Assembly (NCBI GenBank): GCA_019828595.1
Contig: JAHQRK010000015.1
Coordinates: 1,736,001-1,800,000 of the forward strand
DNA from: Aphanomyces cochlioides
Lineage: Eukaryota > Oomycota > Saprolegniomycetes > Saprolegniales > Verrucalvaceae
Reading direction: 5' to 3'
DNA: 64,000 nt
The notes below the pieces were generated by a model, which was not told the DNA's origin, made no database searches, and saw nothing but the letters and a program-made list of their open reading frames with translations. Positions within the stretch are counted from its first letter, which is position 1; each line of letters starts with the position of its first letter. The translations under genes and the position numbers were made by a program. This document shows positions 32,496 to 43,250 of the stretch, in pieces.

Positions 32496-33776
32496 CTACG
32501 GCCCACACCACGTGAACGCCGAGACGCTATTGCATTGAGTAGCAGTCCAGCCTTTGAAACACGCCGTCGTTGGGGCAAAGTAGCAGTTGGAGCAGCTTCC
32601 GCAGTTCTTGGCTGGTGCTCGTCTTGTTGTCTGAGGACGGGATTCTGGTGTCCTCGACGGTAAATTCCGTCGGCCCGTCGTTTCAACCACGTTCGAGTGC
32701 GGCAAGCTGTCCAGCGCTTTTCGGGCGTTCTTGGAGAAGACAAAGTTGTCGAAGTGGTCCCAGTTGATCGACCAAGTCATGACGCCGCGGAACGTTGGGT
32801 ATGGATTTGACGGACGGATCGAGTCGCAGCCAACGCCTTGAGCCAGACAAGTGACGGCGCGATAGACCGTCTCTGGCGAAACTTGACCACGACCAGCGGC
32901 TTGAGGGCCAGATGGAACGCCGAATGCGACTTGATCTGGTCGCAAGCCGTTGAAGCGCCAGCCCGCGCCGTAGTTGGTTTGGAAGCCTTCGATGAGCATG
33001 ATACTGCCGCCAACCAAGCAATCCACGGTGCCTTCTTGCACCATGCGGCCGTCGAGGTACGTGAAGCCGCCATTGTTGTAGTACTGGACGTGGATTTGGG
33101 TCAGTTCGTCGCGGAGGCCATCGATGATGGGAAGGTAAGCGCCCCAAATGCTGCCGTACGAGACGTATCCGCCTTGGACATATGGATGTTCTGGCGCCAT
33201 GCTGAGGTAGAACGACTCGCCGATGAGTTGCTTGAGCTGCTTAACGGCGGAAATGAGGTTGTTGATGATCGGCAGGTCTTGGGAGATGCCCGATTCCAAG
33301 TCGAGGTCAATGCCGTCAAAGCCGTATGTCGACAGCAAACCATAGACGGAATCGACAAAGTTGGTCGTCTCGGTCGCGTCGCTCAGGGTCACGCAGCCAT
33401 TTTGACCGCCAAGCGAGAGCACAACTTTCTTTCCCTTGGCTTGAAGCGCTGCCACGTCGGTAATAAAGTCTGCAGGCGTGCCAGCAGCAGGATCAAGCTC
33501 AAAGCCGACGGATCCTCCCCCCAAGTTGGATCCAAATGCAACGACAATGACATCCCAGTCGGGGCTGATCTTGCTCAACGGGTATGTTGGTCCAGCTGGG
33601 TTTTCAAAGTTGTGCCAATAGCCGACCAAAGTGTGCGCTGCCAGAGCTGGGGCTGATGGCGCTGGCAGCGCTGCTGGAGCCGCATTGGTATAGCGCATGT
33701 GTGGCGATCGTACAGCAGTGGCTGCTGCTGCAGAGGCAGTGGCGGCGACGGCGGTGAAAACTAGAGCGAGTTGCAT
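32496..33776 (-). CDS. GH18 chitinase, secreted, with C-terminal Cys module
   Basis: 426 aa, single exon, ATG at 33776. The signal peptide MQLALVFTAVAATASAAAATA is followed by an Ala/Pro-rich linker and a GH18 domain starting VGYWHNFENPAG. The SxGG strand reads LSLGGQ and the catalytic DxxDxDxE motif reads DGIDLDLE with the proton donor at about Glu161. It hydrolyses chitin by the substrate-assisted retaining mechanism of GH18 (family knowledge). A Ser/Thr/Arg linker leads to a C-terminal module ending CNSVSAFTWCGP. The gene is head to head with a second GH18 gene at 34339. In an oomycete it may act on its own wall or on foreign chitin; the sequence does not say which. Confidence 0.92.
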   Translation of the reverse strand: MQLALVFTAVAATASAAAATAVRSPHMRYTNAAPAALPAPSAPALAAHTLVGYWHNFENPAGPTYPLSKISPDWDVIVVAFGSNLGGGSVGFELDPAAGTPADFITDVAALQAKGKKVVLSLGGQNGCVTLSDATETTNFVDSVYGLLSTYGFDGIDLDLESGISQDLPIINNLISAVKQLKQLIGESFYLSMAPEHPYVQGGYVSYGSIWGAYLPIIDGLRDELTQIHVQYYNNGGFTYLDGRMVQEGTVDCLVGGSIMLIEGFQTNYGAGWRFNGLRPDQVAFGVPSGPQAAGRGQVSPETVYRAVTCLAQGVGCDSIRPSNPYPTFRGVMTWSINWDHFDNFVFSKNARKALDSLPHSNVVETTGRRNLPSRTPESRPQTTRRAPAKNCGSCSNCYFAPTTACFKGWTATQCNSVSAFTWCGP

Positions 33777-34338
33777 GGAGGCTGGTCGTTTCTTGGGGGG
33801 ATTTTCAATATTGACAAGAACGACGGCACGAGATTTACAGAGCAGACGATCGTTTCGCTGGAGTGAGACAGAGTAGGAGAAACCAGAGAGGAGAGAGCCT
33901 CCTTGTCGTTCTTTCGATGACGGTCCAACGGTCGGAAACGAAACGACTCCCTCCCAGTGGCAAGCGTCTATTTTTAGCCGTTGGTCTCGTCCCACGTGAG
34001 TACCAGGAGTTTCGGAAGACTTGGTCGCCTCGGACGAGATTATAATTCGCCCTGCAGATGTCCTTGATACAGCGAAAATGCCTCCAAGTCGTGCCTTGCA
34101 TTGGTGAATTGACGCCCTAGCGCCGACGACTTCCCCCCTTGCAAGTTGGGGGGAAGTTGGGGGGCGATACGGGGGGAAGTTGTCGAGTTGATGTTCTACG
34201 TCGCGATGGAAGAACACGACGACCCTTTGACAAGAAGCAGAAGATGGCGATCTTCTCGAGGAGAGAACGACGAACGGTTTCACGTTTTTGACACTTGGTC
34301 ACCGTTGATTTTGTTCATTTTGAAATCCGCGTCGAGAA
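33777..34338. promoter_or_regulatory. Shared upstream region of two chitinase genes
   Basis: 562 bp between the divergent ATGs. Near 34133-34185 lies a simple G/C-rich tract built from GGGGGGAAGTTG-like units. No ATG-started coding sequence is supported here; a common promoter is likely by position. Confidence 0.45.
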
Positions 34339-35868
34339 ATGAAGTCAACTTGCTTTGCAGCCTTCCTGGCCACGATGTTGGTGTCGACGACAGCGGCGGC
34401 GAAACTCAAATCAGTCGTCTACTACATGGAATGGGCTATTTACCAACGCGATTCCAAGATCTTTGACTTGGACTGGTCGCGCATTACGCATGTCAACTAC
34501 GCCTTTGGACGGCCGCGGGACGACGGTACGGTCGACTTGTTTGACACGTGGGCGGCGACGGACAAGCGCTATCTCGACCACAACGATTCCTGGAACGATG
34601 CTGGCAACAACGTCTACGGCACGTTTGGCCAAGGCAACAAGATGAAGAAGCAGTTTCGCAACACCAAGTTTGGTCTCTCGATTGGAGGTTGGACGCTCAG
34701 TGACAAGTTTAGCAACATTGCGAGCACTGACGCTGGACGACGCACGTTTGCCGCCAGTGCGGTCAACCTCATGCTCGACTTGGGCCTCGACTTTATTGAC
34801 ATCGATTGGGAATACCCCGTCGAAGGGGGAAATCCGTCGCCCCCCGTGCCCCATCGCCCCAACGACATTGCCAACTACGTCGCGCTGCTCCAAGCCATCC
34901 GCGATGAGTTCAAGAAACTGCCGTTCCAAGCCCAGCTCAGCGTCGCGTCGCCCGTCGGTCCTGCGAACTACCGTCACTGGGACTTCGCCAAGATTTGCAA
35001 CTTGGTCGACCATATCAATGTCATGGCCTACGACATGGCTGGCAGTTGGAGCGCGTACACGGACCACCAAGCCAACTTGTACCAAGACCCAAACCACCCT
35101 GAAGGCGATGTCTACAGCGTCGACGGCGCGATCCAAGACTACATTAAGAAGGGCTGCTCCCCCGACAAGATCGTCATGGGCATGCCTCTCTACGGTCGAT
35201 CCTTTGAAAACACAGACGGGCTTTACAGCAAGTTTACTCCCCCATCCAACCGCGGGTCGTGGGTTGCTGGCAACGGGGACGGTGCTGGGGTTTGGGACTA
35301 CAAAGCCTTGCCCCTCCCTGGCGCTGTCGAGTATTTCGACGACAAGCTCGTCGCGGCGTACAGCTACGACGCTGACCAGCGCATGTTCATCTCGTACGAA
35401 TCGCCCATCAGTCTCGCAGCCAAGCTCGACTACATCAAGAAGCAAGGTCTTGGTGGGGCCATGTTTTGGGCTGGAGATGCTGATGCCCGCGCTGGCTCGG
35501 CTAGATCGCTCATTGCGCAAGTTTACAACACGTTTGGCAAGAACAACATGGCGTTTGAGGAGAATAACTTGCACTATCCAACGTCAAAATACGACAACAT
35601 TCGCAGCGACGATGTCAATCCAGAGCCAAACCCAAGACAACCCGTCGTAGTACCAGCCTCGTGGTCAAGACAGCCTGTCGTCGCCCCCTCCGTCGCCCCA
35701 GCACCATCCCAGCCTGTGGCTCCTGTCTCGCCCCCCGCAAGCCAAAGCGGTGGCAGCAGCGACTGCAACGGCAATCGCAATGTGTGCTTTTGGCCAGCGG
35801 TGAACCAAGTGCTTCCATACGGAAAGAAGGACTGCAAATTGTTTCCCTCCTTCAAGTGGTGCTCATAG
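34339..35868 (+). CDS. GH18 chitinase, secreted, with Pro-rich linker and Cys module
   Basis: 509 aa, single exon. Signal peptide MKSTCFAAFLATMLVSTTAAA. The GH18 domain begins VVYYMEWAIYQ, has LSIGGW (about residues 113-118), the catalytic DFIDIDWEYP with Glu158, MAYDMAGSW, and a GMPLYGRSFE insertion region, which places it among bacterial/fungal-type (ChiA/family V) chitinases. A Pro/Val/Ser-rich linker (about 435-480) connects to a C-terminal Cys module ending CKLFPSFKWCS. The catalytic domain is only distantly similar to that of the divergent neighbour, but the C-terminal module has the same layout. Confidence 0.94.
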   Translation: MKSTCFAAFLATMLVSTTAAAKLKSVVYYMEWAIYQRDSKIFDLDWSRITHVNYAFGRPRDDGTVDLFDTWAATDKRYLDHNDSWNDAGNNVYGTFGQGNKMKKQFRNTKFGLSIGGWTLSDKFSNIASTDAGRRTFAASAVNLMLDLGLDFIDIDWEYPVEGGNPSPPVPHRPNDIANYVALLQAIRDEFKKLPFQAQLSVASPVGPANYRHWDFAKICNLVDHINVMAYDMAGSWSAYTDHQANLYQDPNHPEGDVYSVDGAIQDYIKKGCSPDKIVMGMPLYGRSFENTDGLYSKFTPPSNRGSWVAGNGDGAGVWDYKALPLPGAVEYFDDKLVAAYSYDADQRMFISYESPISLAAKLDYIKKQGLGGAMFWAGDADARAGSARSLIAQVYNTFGKNNMAFEENNLHYPTSKYDNIRSDDVNPEPNPRQPVVVPASWSRQPVVAPSVAPAPSQPVAPVSPPASQSGGSSDCNGNRNVCFWPAVNQVLPYGKKDCKLFPSFKWCS

Positions 35869-36635
35869 AGAGAGACTTCTCACGGCTAGTCTAGTTCTAA
35901 ATTACATGAAATCAACTCATTAGCAAGATAATATTGTCAGCAAGTGGCTCCACGGAAATCACCCCGATCTGCCTTACAGAGAAGTATAACTCAGGAAAAT
36001 CATACTCTGTGGTTGCATCATTCCTACTTTGTGTACTTGATAGTACACAGGTAAGGATTACCTACTAATGAGTTAATCGTCCTACGACGTCCATGCGCGC
36101 TTTACCTGCTTGAAAACCTCCCACGTGATGAAAACGGTGTCGATTAATGTCACGATTGGCTCAGAAAATGGTTGGCTCTCATTGACCGCAGCAGTGGCCA
36201 ATGTGGAATTTTGTTTCCTGGCATGCAACCACCCATAGAATAAGCTACGGGTATTCCAAGGAGGTCTACCCTGTCTGGCTCAGTTCACTGTGGCATCTCC
36301 TTGCGGCATTGTTCTACCGCGATCGCTGATATCGTCGGACACTCTAGGAGGAACGGAGAGTGGCTTTATGTTAGTTTAGCAAGCCTACCACTATGGTGGA
36401 AACAGGCCGCCGGTAGAGAGGACGGTAGATGACGATGTTATTCCTCATGAGGAAAGTTCTTCGTCGACCAAAGTCCACGGCGGTGCAACTGAGTGACTGT
36501 GATTATTGTACTATAAGTCGCAGTCAACCAAGTTGGACTCAACGAGGTCTAGAGTTACATTGCCGTTGTCACGACGTCTGTGCAGTGCTGTGGCTTGGCG
36601 ATACACTGTGGTGTCGACATGAATTAGTAAAGAAA
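35869..36635. other. Intergenic stretch
   Basis: Between the plus-strand chitinase and the minus-strand MESD-like gene. I see no gene or structured repeat. Confidence 0.5.
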
Positions 36636-37571
36636 CTACAGTTCCGTCTTGGGGGAGCGCTTGGCAGCAGCTTTTTTCTTCTTTTTCTGTTTTTCCTGGG
36701 CAGCTTTCATCGCGTCCATCTTTTCTTTCTCGCGCTGCTTTTCATCCACGCCAGGGGGATAGTACGTCTCAAAGTCCCACATGACTTCGTCGACTTCAGG
36801 CTGGTTCACGAGGAACTCGACGAGGTCTTCCGCGAGCCAGCCGCGGCGGATCTTGGCGACAATCTTGAGCGGGGTTTCGTTCACTTCGAAGAACTCAACT
36901 TCGAGGCCCCCGTTGACGAGCATTTCTTTCCACATGTTCGCAATGGCGAGCGTTGGCTCTTCGATGTGAGGGTAGAGTGCTGTGAAGTCCGTCAGTGCGT
37001 TGTCTTTCAAACTCACGAGCATTGTCTGAGGCAAGCCAACGTCGCCCACAAAGTTGGGTCGCTTCGCCCTGAAGCCATGTCAGAAGTTGCCACAAGGATA
37101 ACGCAGTGTGTACCGTTCTTCAGCTTGCTTGCGCTTGTGCATTTTGTCCTCTTCTTCTCGCAATTCTTCGTCCATGTCTCCAGATTCCCATGCTTTGTCC
37201 ACGGCATCGTAATTGATATCCTTGGAATGGAGCCATGCAAACGTCGAGCAGACCACCAGCATCAACACGACGCATCCGAAGAACGTCGATCGGCGCATCT
37301 TGGCGCAAGATTGCAACTGAGGAAGTCTTAATGTTCCATCGTTTGAAACGTCACTCAGTGAAGAGTCGTCTCCATGAGTAGACATCATATTCCCCCCCGA
37401 TTGCGACCCATGCAGAGTAATGTGTGCCTGCCCTGGCCTTTTTCTTTGCTCTACAGAGGGGCTCGGGGGGGGGGCACTGACCTCGACGACTGCATTATTG
37501 TCAATTGGTGCAAGCCAAGGATAGTTCTGCGCTACCGCGGCAGTCTCTGCGACTTCTAAAGGCCGACTCAT
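36636..37571 (-). CDS. MESD-like ER chaperone 1
   Basis: Exons 37571-37114 and 37068-36636, intron 45 nt, junction KQAEER|AKRPNFVGDVGL. 296 aa from the first ATG, or 205 aa from the ATG at 37298 (MRRSTFFGCVVLMLVV), which would begin with a signal peptide. The longer form would be a type II membrane protein with a Ser/Pro-rich cytosolic N-terminus; I cannot decide between them. The domain TMLVSLKDN...ANMWKEMLVNGG...WLAEDLVEFLVNQPEVDEV fits MESD, the ER chaperone for LDL-receptor-type beta-propeller/EGF modules in animals. The Lys-rich tail ends KTEL, a possible variant retrieval signal. A paralogue follows in the same direction. Confidence 0.75.
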
Positions 37572-37591
37572 TGAATATGGTGGCGAGCAAG

Positions 37592-38153
37592 TTACAATTC
37601 ATCTTTACGCTTTCGCTTCTTTTTCGGTTTGCGAAACGTGTTTTGGTCCCACGTGACTTCTGTCACTTCGTCTTGCTCGAGGAAAAAGTCGCGCAGTTCC
37701 TTCACACGGGAGCCGTGCTGCATGCCAGCGAGGACTTTGTACGCTTCCAGTTCGTAAAAGTTGACGGTGAGCCCTCCTTGCAGGAGCATCTATGCAAAGT
37801 ATCCCATGTCACCCTTGCACGTTGCTAGCATCTCCTACTTGCTTCCATGTAGCACAGAGTTCAGACACAACCGAGATGGCTGGATCAGTGGGCTTGCGTT
37901 TCCTCAGTACAGCCTCGTTGAGACTCACAAAGACCATTTCAGACTTGTCGAGAGTTCCCCGTCTAGAAAATCATTGAGCTGGCAATGCACTACAGTCATT
38001 TTACCGTTTGTACTCGAGTTCGTCGTCAGAGAGGAGCTCGTCTTCATGATCCCCAGCTTCCCATTGTCGTTCCAGTCTGTCGTAGTCGATCGTCTTTGCC
38101 AAGCATATCGCCATCGTGACCAAGACCATCGTGACGGTGACGTGACGCTTCAT
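37592..38153 (-). CDS. MESD-like ER chaperone 2 with C-terminal KDEL
   Basis: Exons 38153-38005, 37962-37839 and 37789-37592, introns 42 and 49 nt, 156 aa. A signal peptide (MKRHVTVTMVLVTMAICLA) leads into an acidic segment, then EMVFVSLNEAV...ATWKQ|MLLQGGLTVNFYELEAYKVL...LRDFFLEQDEVTEV, collinear with MESD-like 1. The C-terminus is a Lys/Arg cluster ending exactly in KDEL, the ER retrieval signal, which supports an ER lumen chaperone role. It stops 20 bp upstream of the first start of MESD-like 1, so the two form a tandem pair. Confidence 0.82.
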
Positions 38154-38833
38154 GTTCTTCAAGATTTGTCAGTGTCATTTTCATTACAAAATGTCACTTT
38201 ATACTATTGTCAATTTCATTCGAAATTGTGAGGGGGGTCCGAAATGTATCGATTTTTCAAATCGATCTGCAAATCGCTCAGCCAATCAGAATCGAGTATT
38301 TACATAATTCACGCAAAACACACCCAGACACACGTGTAATTAATTTGGGACGTTTGCCATACTTTTCATTTATACTTGACTTCAGTATGATCGAATCGAT
38401 TTGGAATCGAATTCGATTTTGGTAAAAAAATACAAATTTGGGTGAAAAAGACAATATATTAATATCAAAATAGTGTAAAGTGACATTTTGCAAAACTATG
38501 TGATATAAAATCACATAGTTTTGGTCAACTTGCACTAAAAACAGCAAGGTGATACTTTTTCGCATTTTGATGCTATTATAGTAATCAAGTGCCGTCATTT
38601 GTAGATGACGGCACTTGACATTGATGCAGTTGCTGCTTGTGAACGCCCACCTTACAGCATTGCCACGGTGCTTGGCAATGTTGACGATTCCCCACGCTTG
38701 AATCCGATAGAGAAAGGTTTTATTGACTTGTGGGCTCAGGGGGGGGGGGGCGACGAAACACTCAAAGGGGGCTACGACGGGCAAATGCCATGGCCGATTT
38801 TTCATGCGCAGTGAAAACACGCCGCATACTATG
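38154..38833. other. AT-rich stretch with hairpins
   Basis: No gene supported. Two hairpins are seen: CAAAACTATGTGA with its complement around 38494-38526, and a 13-bp inverted repeat (CAAGTGCCGTCAT) at 38586-38617. A poly-G run lies near 38739-38750. A 69-codon plus frame at 38605-38814 looks partly protein-like but has no recognisable motif. Confidence 0.4.
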
Positions 38834-39872
38834 CTACCGTATTTGCCGTACTTCTGCACCTACGAAAATGTCATCAAATTATCATATGTCTGGAACAAAA
38901 TATAAGGAATTTTTCGTCCAATCGTGCACAACTTTTGCTATATTTGACCAATCCTGACGTGTTAGGAAGCAATCAACCAATCACGTTTAGACGTATCCAA
39001 CGCACCAATCGCCGTGATGAAAGAATGATAGATCACAAAAATTTCTTCAAAAGATTGGACCATACTTTATCTCATATGTATTTATAATGACCAAATATAA
39101 AGATTTTTGTATAGTATATAAAAACCTTGATCAATATCAAATGTTCTTTGTATGGATATTTGTATAGTTTACTATGATCAATATCTAGCATATCATGATA
39201 TATGTATACTATACAAATATCTATATTTTTTACAAATGTAGATAACATATCAATATTTGTATAGTATACAAAAGTCTTTACATAAAGCATCTACTCTGTT
39301 TTGTTGTTGCTCAAGAAAGAACTTCACGCAACAAAGATAGTTTCAGCTACTTCTATCATGAGCCATCTAATGAGACCCTGTGTACTGTTCATGCAATGAG
39401 CTGATGGCCGAAATTCACTGAAAATACTTATATTACGTCACATTTCCTTATATTTTGTTCCACTCGGACAGTGAATAATTCCTTATATTTTGTTCCAGAG
39501 TAGTAAATTGGAAGATGCTTCACTTCTACATTCTAGCGTTTCATTGGTTGAAATAGACTGATATTTCATCGTGATGGTGTGTTCACTCCACCAGCCAGTT
39601 CTCGTTCGTTGCCTTTGACCTCATGGCTAAACGAAGTCGCCAAGAAATACCGACGACATATATGCACTTAGCTCCATTTCAAAGGGATCGACGCAGATGC
39701 CAATACTTTTTCTAAGTTGAGCATCATGATAGGCTGATTTCTGTCCAATCAAGAAGGAATAGGTGCAACTCATCGATAAATCCTGAAATCTTTCAACCAT
39801 AGTTAATTTTTGCTGTTAGATGCAACTCAACGATGATAAATCGTAGGTGCAGAAGTACGGCAAATACGGTAG
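38834..39872. mobile_element. Non-coding element with perfect 32-bp inverted ends
   Basis: The left end begins CTACCGTATTTGCCGTACTT (38834-38865) and the right end (39841-39872) is its exact reverse complement over 32 bp. The interior is AT-rich and non-coding and holds a nested inverted pair, TCTGGAACAAAATATAAGG near 38889 and its complement near 39480, with a third copy of the inner motif near 39445. I see no clear target-site duplication at the outer ends. A MITE-like non-autonomous element with a second one nested inside is the best reading. Confidence 0.8.
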
Positions 39873-40100
39873 TTCTGATCGAGTATTTCGACGTCTTGTG
39901 CATTGGAAGGCTTCCAAAACCCACGCAAATTCAATATTTGCAAATCGCAATTTGAATATTTTTAAACACAAAATACTCGAGCAAAATTGCGAAGACTGTT
40001 TTCTGGTCTTCGCAAATTGAGCCTCGTATTTCATTTCAGCTCGCAAAATTGACTGGTGGTGACGACTCCAGGATGTTGATAGCATCATTATCTAACAAGC

Positions 40101-40888
40101 ATGGCTTCCAAGACACCAAGGGGCCGAGGAAAAGGATGGTGTAGTGCATCCGTAGAGTTTCTACTCGATCAAGTCGAAACATACCTTCTGATCGGACGAA
40201 ACGGCTGGGAGAAGGTTGAGCACGCGTTTAACTTGTCCGACTTCGTGCAACGCGATCTAGACGCACTCAAAAGGAAGTTTGTTGTGCTTAAGAACAATCC
40301 CAAACCAACAGGTGATCCCGATTGTCCACCATAAGTCGTGCGAGCGAAACGTATAAACCGTGAAATCGACAGCAGAGCGTCGGTTCTAACGTTTGAAGAC
40401 GATAAAGAGAGTCACCACAGCGAAGGTAAGTCTGTTATCAAAGCACTACTCTGTTCACTGACATTATCATAGACGAATTCGATGACGAGGAGACCGTCGA
40501 CACTGTTGCGCCATCTATCGAAAAACCAAACCGGACTGGCATGGGCAGAAGTGAGTTGTCTGAGCTTGGCAGCGCTCTAAAAAGAAAACAACCGACCGTT
40601 GATGCTGGAGGAATGTCATACGTAGCCAAGAAGCGCTTGTCGCTTGACAAATTCAAGGACAAGGTGACATCAAATGATGACAAGATATCGTCCGATATGA
40701 TGTCGATGATGCTTATGATGGACCAGCGAGCTGCGGAACGTGAAGAGCGCCGCGCTGAGCGTGATATGCAATGGAAGCAGGAACAGTTGCAATTCCAAAT
40801 GGCTATGGAAGAAAGGCGCATTGAGCGCGAAAGCCGCCGCGAGGAGACTCAAAGGATGATCATGGCAAAATTATTCAAAGAAAAATAA
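40101..40888 (+). pseudogene. DUF6818-type transposon-associated protein, nonsense mutation
   Basis: Exons 40101-40425 and 40473-40888 with a 47-nt intron (GTAAGT...CATAG) restoring HHSE|DEFDDEE. The N-terminal Myb/SANT-like region has SASVEFLLDQVETYLLIGRNGWEKV, then the NNPKPTGDPDCPP hallmark followed by VVRAKRINREID. The codon between PP and VV is TAA (40332-40334), so translation would stop at 77 residues. The C-terminal half is a charged coiled coil (AEREERRAERDMQW...). Such proteins accompany PIF/Harbinger-like transposases in oomycetes (family knowledge), and one lies immediately downstream on the other strand. Confidence 0.8.
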
Positions 40889-40958
40889 TAGAAAATATTT
40901 TGTGTATTTTTATCTTAATGTTTGTATATATATATTAGAAACTAGATAATGTTTTAAT

Positions 40959-42093
40959 TTACGTTTCAAAGACACTCTTTATTTGACTTATTCCCGTGCG
41001 GCGAACGAGGAGGTTGTACAAACGAAACATGTTGTTCAAGCGAAGTGCGCGCAAGTCTGGATCGTATGGGAGAGGCAACAAGAGCTGGCGATACACCTTT
41101 GTCACTGCGCCCATACCCCATTCAGCGGCTTGACGCAATGACGTGATGCAATCGCTCATTGCTTGCATGCCATATCGGCAATCAGGAGGATGACGGTCGA
41201 GATCGCCTTCTTTGATTGGAGTCACGATTCTTCCAACGCAACGGCCACTAACAGGAAACGCTGAGTCGGCTGCAATCCTCATTCCAGTGGCGACTTTGCG
41301 TGGATTCGACAATAGTTCTTGAAGCCGCCGGCTAACTTCGCCATCATTCCAGGAACCTGGACAATTGTGCCTCCCCCAAATTAGAGTGCCGTCCAAAGCA
41401 AAACATAGAATGCCAGTAACAAGCACACAATGTAGCCAACCTAGAGAGATGTTAGATTAAGCTAAGATATCATTCGTATCACCATTGTACTGAGCATTCT
41501 GTAAGTCATTGTTGGAGGGTGTTTGGACGCGAAAATTCTTTCCATCCACAAATGCAAATACCCCTTCGACAAGCGGCTCTCTGGCATTTGTTCTTGAGGC
41601 CCACAATCTTTGGGTTGCTTTTGAAGGCCACCTCACGTCTGCATCCCGCAGTTTTGCCAGCGCACGATGAAGCGCAGCTTCAGCATTCTTGAGAACACGA
41701 CAGAATGTACTTGGTGCTATGCCAAAGAGCTCATGTAGGGTCTTGTGCTCCACGGCCGCTGTGTAGAAATGTAAAACCATAGCCAAAACGGCATGCTTGA
41801 ATCGAATACGAGGGGGGCGGCCTGAGTGACCATATCGTGATTTAACGATGTATTCTTCATCAAAATAGACGAGAAGCTCATCGAAGTCTACTGGAGGGAG
41901 GGAAACAGTGGCTATAAATGACGGCTCGCTGCGAGGCATACATACTGTACCATGGCGTATCCTCTTGGTCTCGGACAAGCGCTATATTCCGGATGACGTT
42001 TCTTGTCCGGATCATGCCGCGAAGTCTGAGAGCGAACATCAGACGTCGAACGCGGTTGCGCTGCGCCAGCCTGAACACTGCTGCACGTAACAT
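40959..42093 (-). pseudogene. PIF/Harbinger-like transposase, frameshifted
   Basis: An intron at 41482-41441 (42 nt) joins QYNG|WLHCVLVTG. Catalytic blocks seen are FVDGKN, WGRHNCPGSWNDGEVSR with ADSAFP, and an AEWGMGAVTKVY block that should carry the Glu; the order fits PIF/Harbinger (DDE). The N-terminal part (from MLRAAVFRLAQRNRV to DTPWYSMYAS) is in another frame from SFIATVSLPPVDFDELL, so one frameshift lies near 41950. With the DUF6818-type gene it forms the convergent two-gene set usual for this superfamily. I could not fix the element ends. Confidence 0.78.
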
Positions 42094-42876
42094 GTTGCCA
42101 ACTGCCTTGGAGATATAAGAACCAGCCAACTTTGATCCAATGACATGAGTTGAATATATTCATCCAGCCGATTGCGCCGCAATGTCAGATGATAGCCCTG
42201 TTGCTCCCATCTCGTCGACCGCCGCCGACTTGATCGGTTAGGCGGAACGTTTTGCCCAATCTCTCACATTGGGCTTTGCTGCTTGTGGATCTTGATAAGA
42301 GCCGTTTGTCGGACCTTTTTTGCAACATGGGGCCCCCAGATCATTACAGCACGTCAGTCATGGGTAGAAAAAAAGGACGAAGATGAACCTGTTTCGACAA
42401 CCAAAGGCAAAACGCTAGGTGTTACAACTGTAGGCTTGACCCAAACACAGTGTGTCTCAATGCAAGTGTTTCCAGCAAGGTTGTCCTTTGACAGCCCGTC
42501 AAACCGTGAACAGCCGCGAAAAGGACAGTCAACGGCGCCTGTCTACTAGTGCGAATGACAAGGAATCACAATCATCACACAGATCAACCGAGTTTAAACT
42601 TAACTTTGCCTTGTATAATTTCATGTATCAAAGTCGTCTTTGGCACATGACATTGTGCCTCAAGAGCACGCAAAGTTTGACGATCATGCAGAGCAACCGC
42701 CTTCACCTTCTCTTCGATTTCCTCCCCAGTCCATTTTCTCTTTCTACCTCTTTTCCTATGATACTATATGTCGATATATACATTTATACAGGTTTTACCT
42801 CGATTGTTCAAAAGAATTAGCAAGAACCGCATGAAGGGAACCATTGAAATGGTGCCAGAAAATGTCGACTCTGCGA
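42094..42876. other. Intergenic stretch before the palindrome
   Basis: No gene supported. Unique sequence relative to the right flank; it ends where the inverted duplication starts. Confidence 0.5.
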
Positions 42877-43250
42877 ACAGGAGATTGTGAAACATCAACG
42901 AAATAGGACTCTTACTACAGATATTGCATATTTACGTAATGCCTTGCACTCACAATAATGTCGTAGGCCGCTCAAGCTGTTGTAGAGTTCATCCCGCAAA
43001 TTGAGTGGTATGATGTAGGAGAGGAGCTTGTGTCGTCAGGTCGCGTCCGTGAGGCTGTTCTGAAATCATTTGGTATAACCCTACCACCAACAACTGTGTC
43101 TCGTGTAAAGACTAAAGTTAAACAATTGATTTGGGGAACTGTAAGTTCATCATTTGCGAGTCTAGAATGCTCGAAGTTCAGCAAGCCCCTTGTTATTGAT
43201 GGTTGTCATATGAAAGGGTTGTTTGATGGTTCTGGTGTCTACTTAGCTAA

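Noticed and set aside
32838..33656. Plus-strand frame of 272 codons
   Set aside because: Antisense to the GH18 gene at 32496-33776, which has signal peptide and catalytic motif.
34411..35574. Long minus-strand frame (387 codons) and plus frame at 34670-35650
   Set aside because: Both are shadows of the chitinase gene at 34339-35868, caused by its biased codon use.
36429..37331. 300-codon plus-strand frame
   Set aside because: Antisense to MESD-like 1, whose spliced frame is much more convincing.
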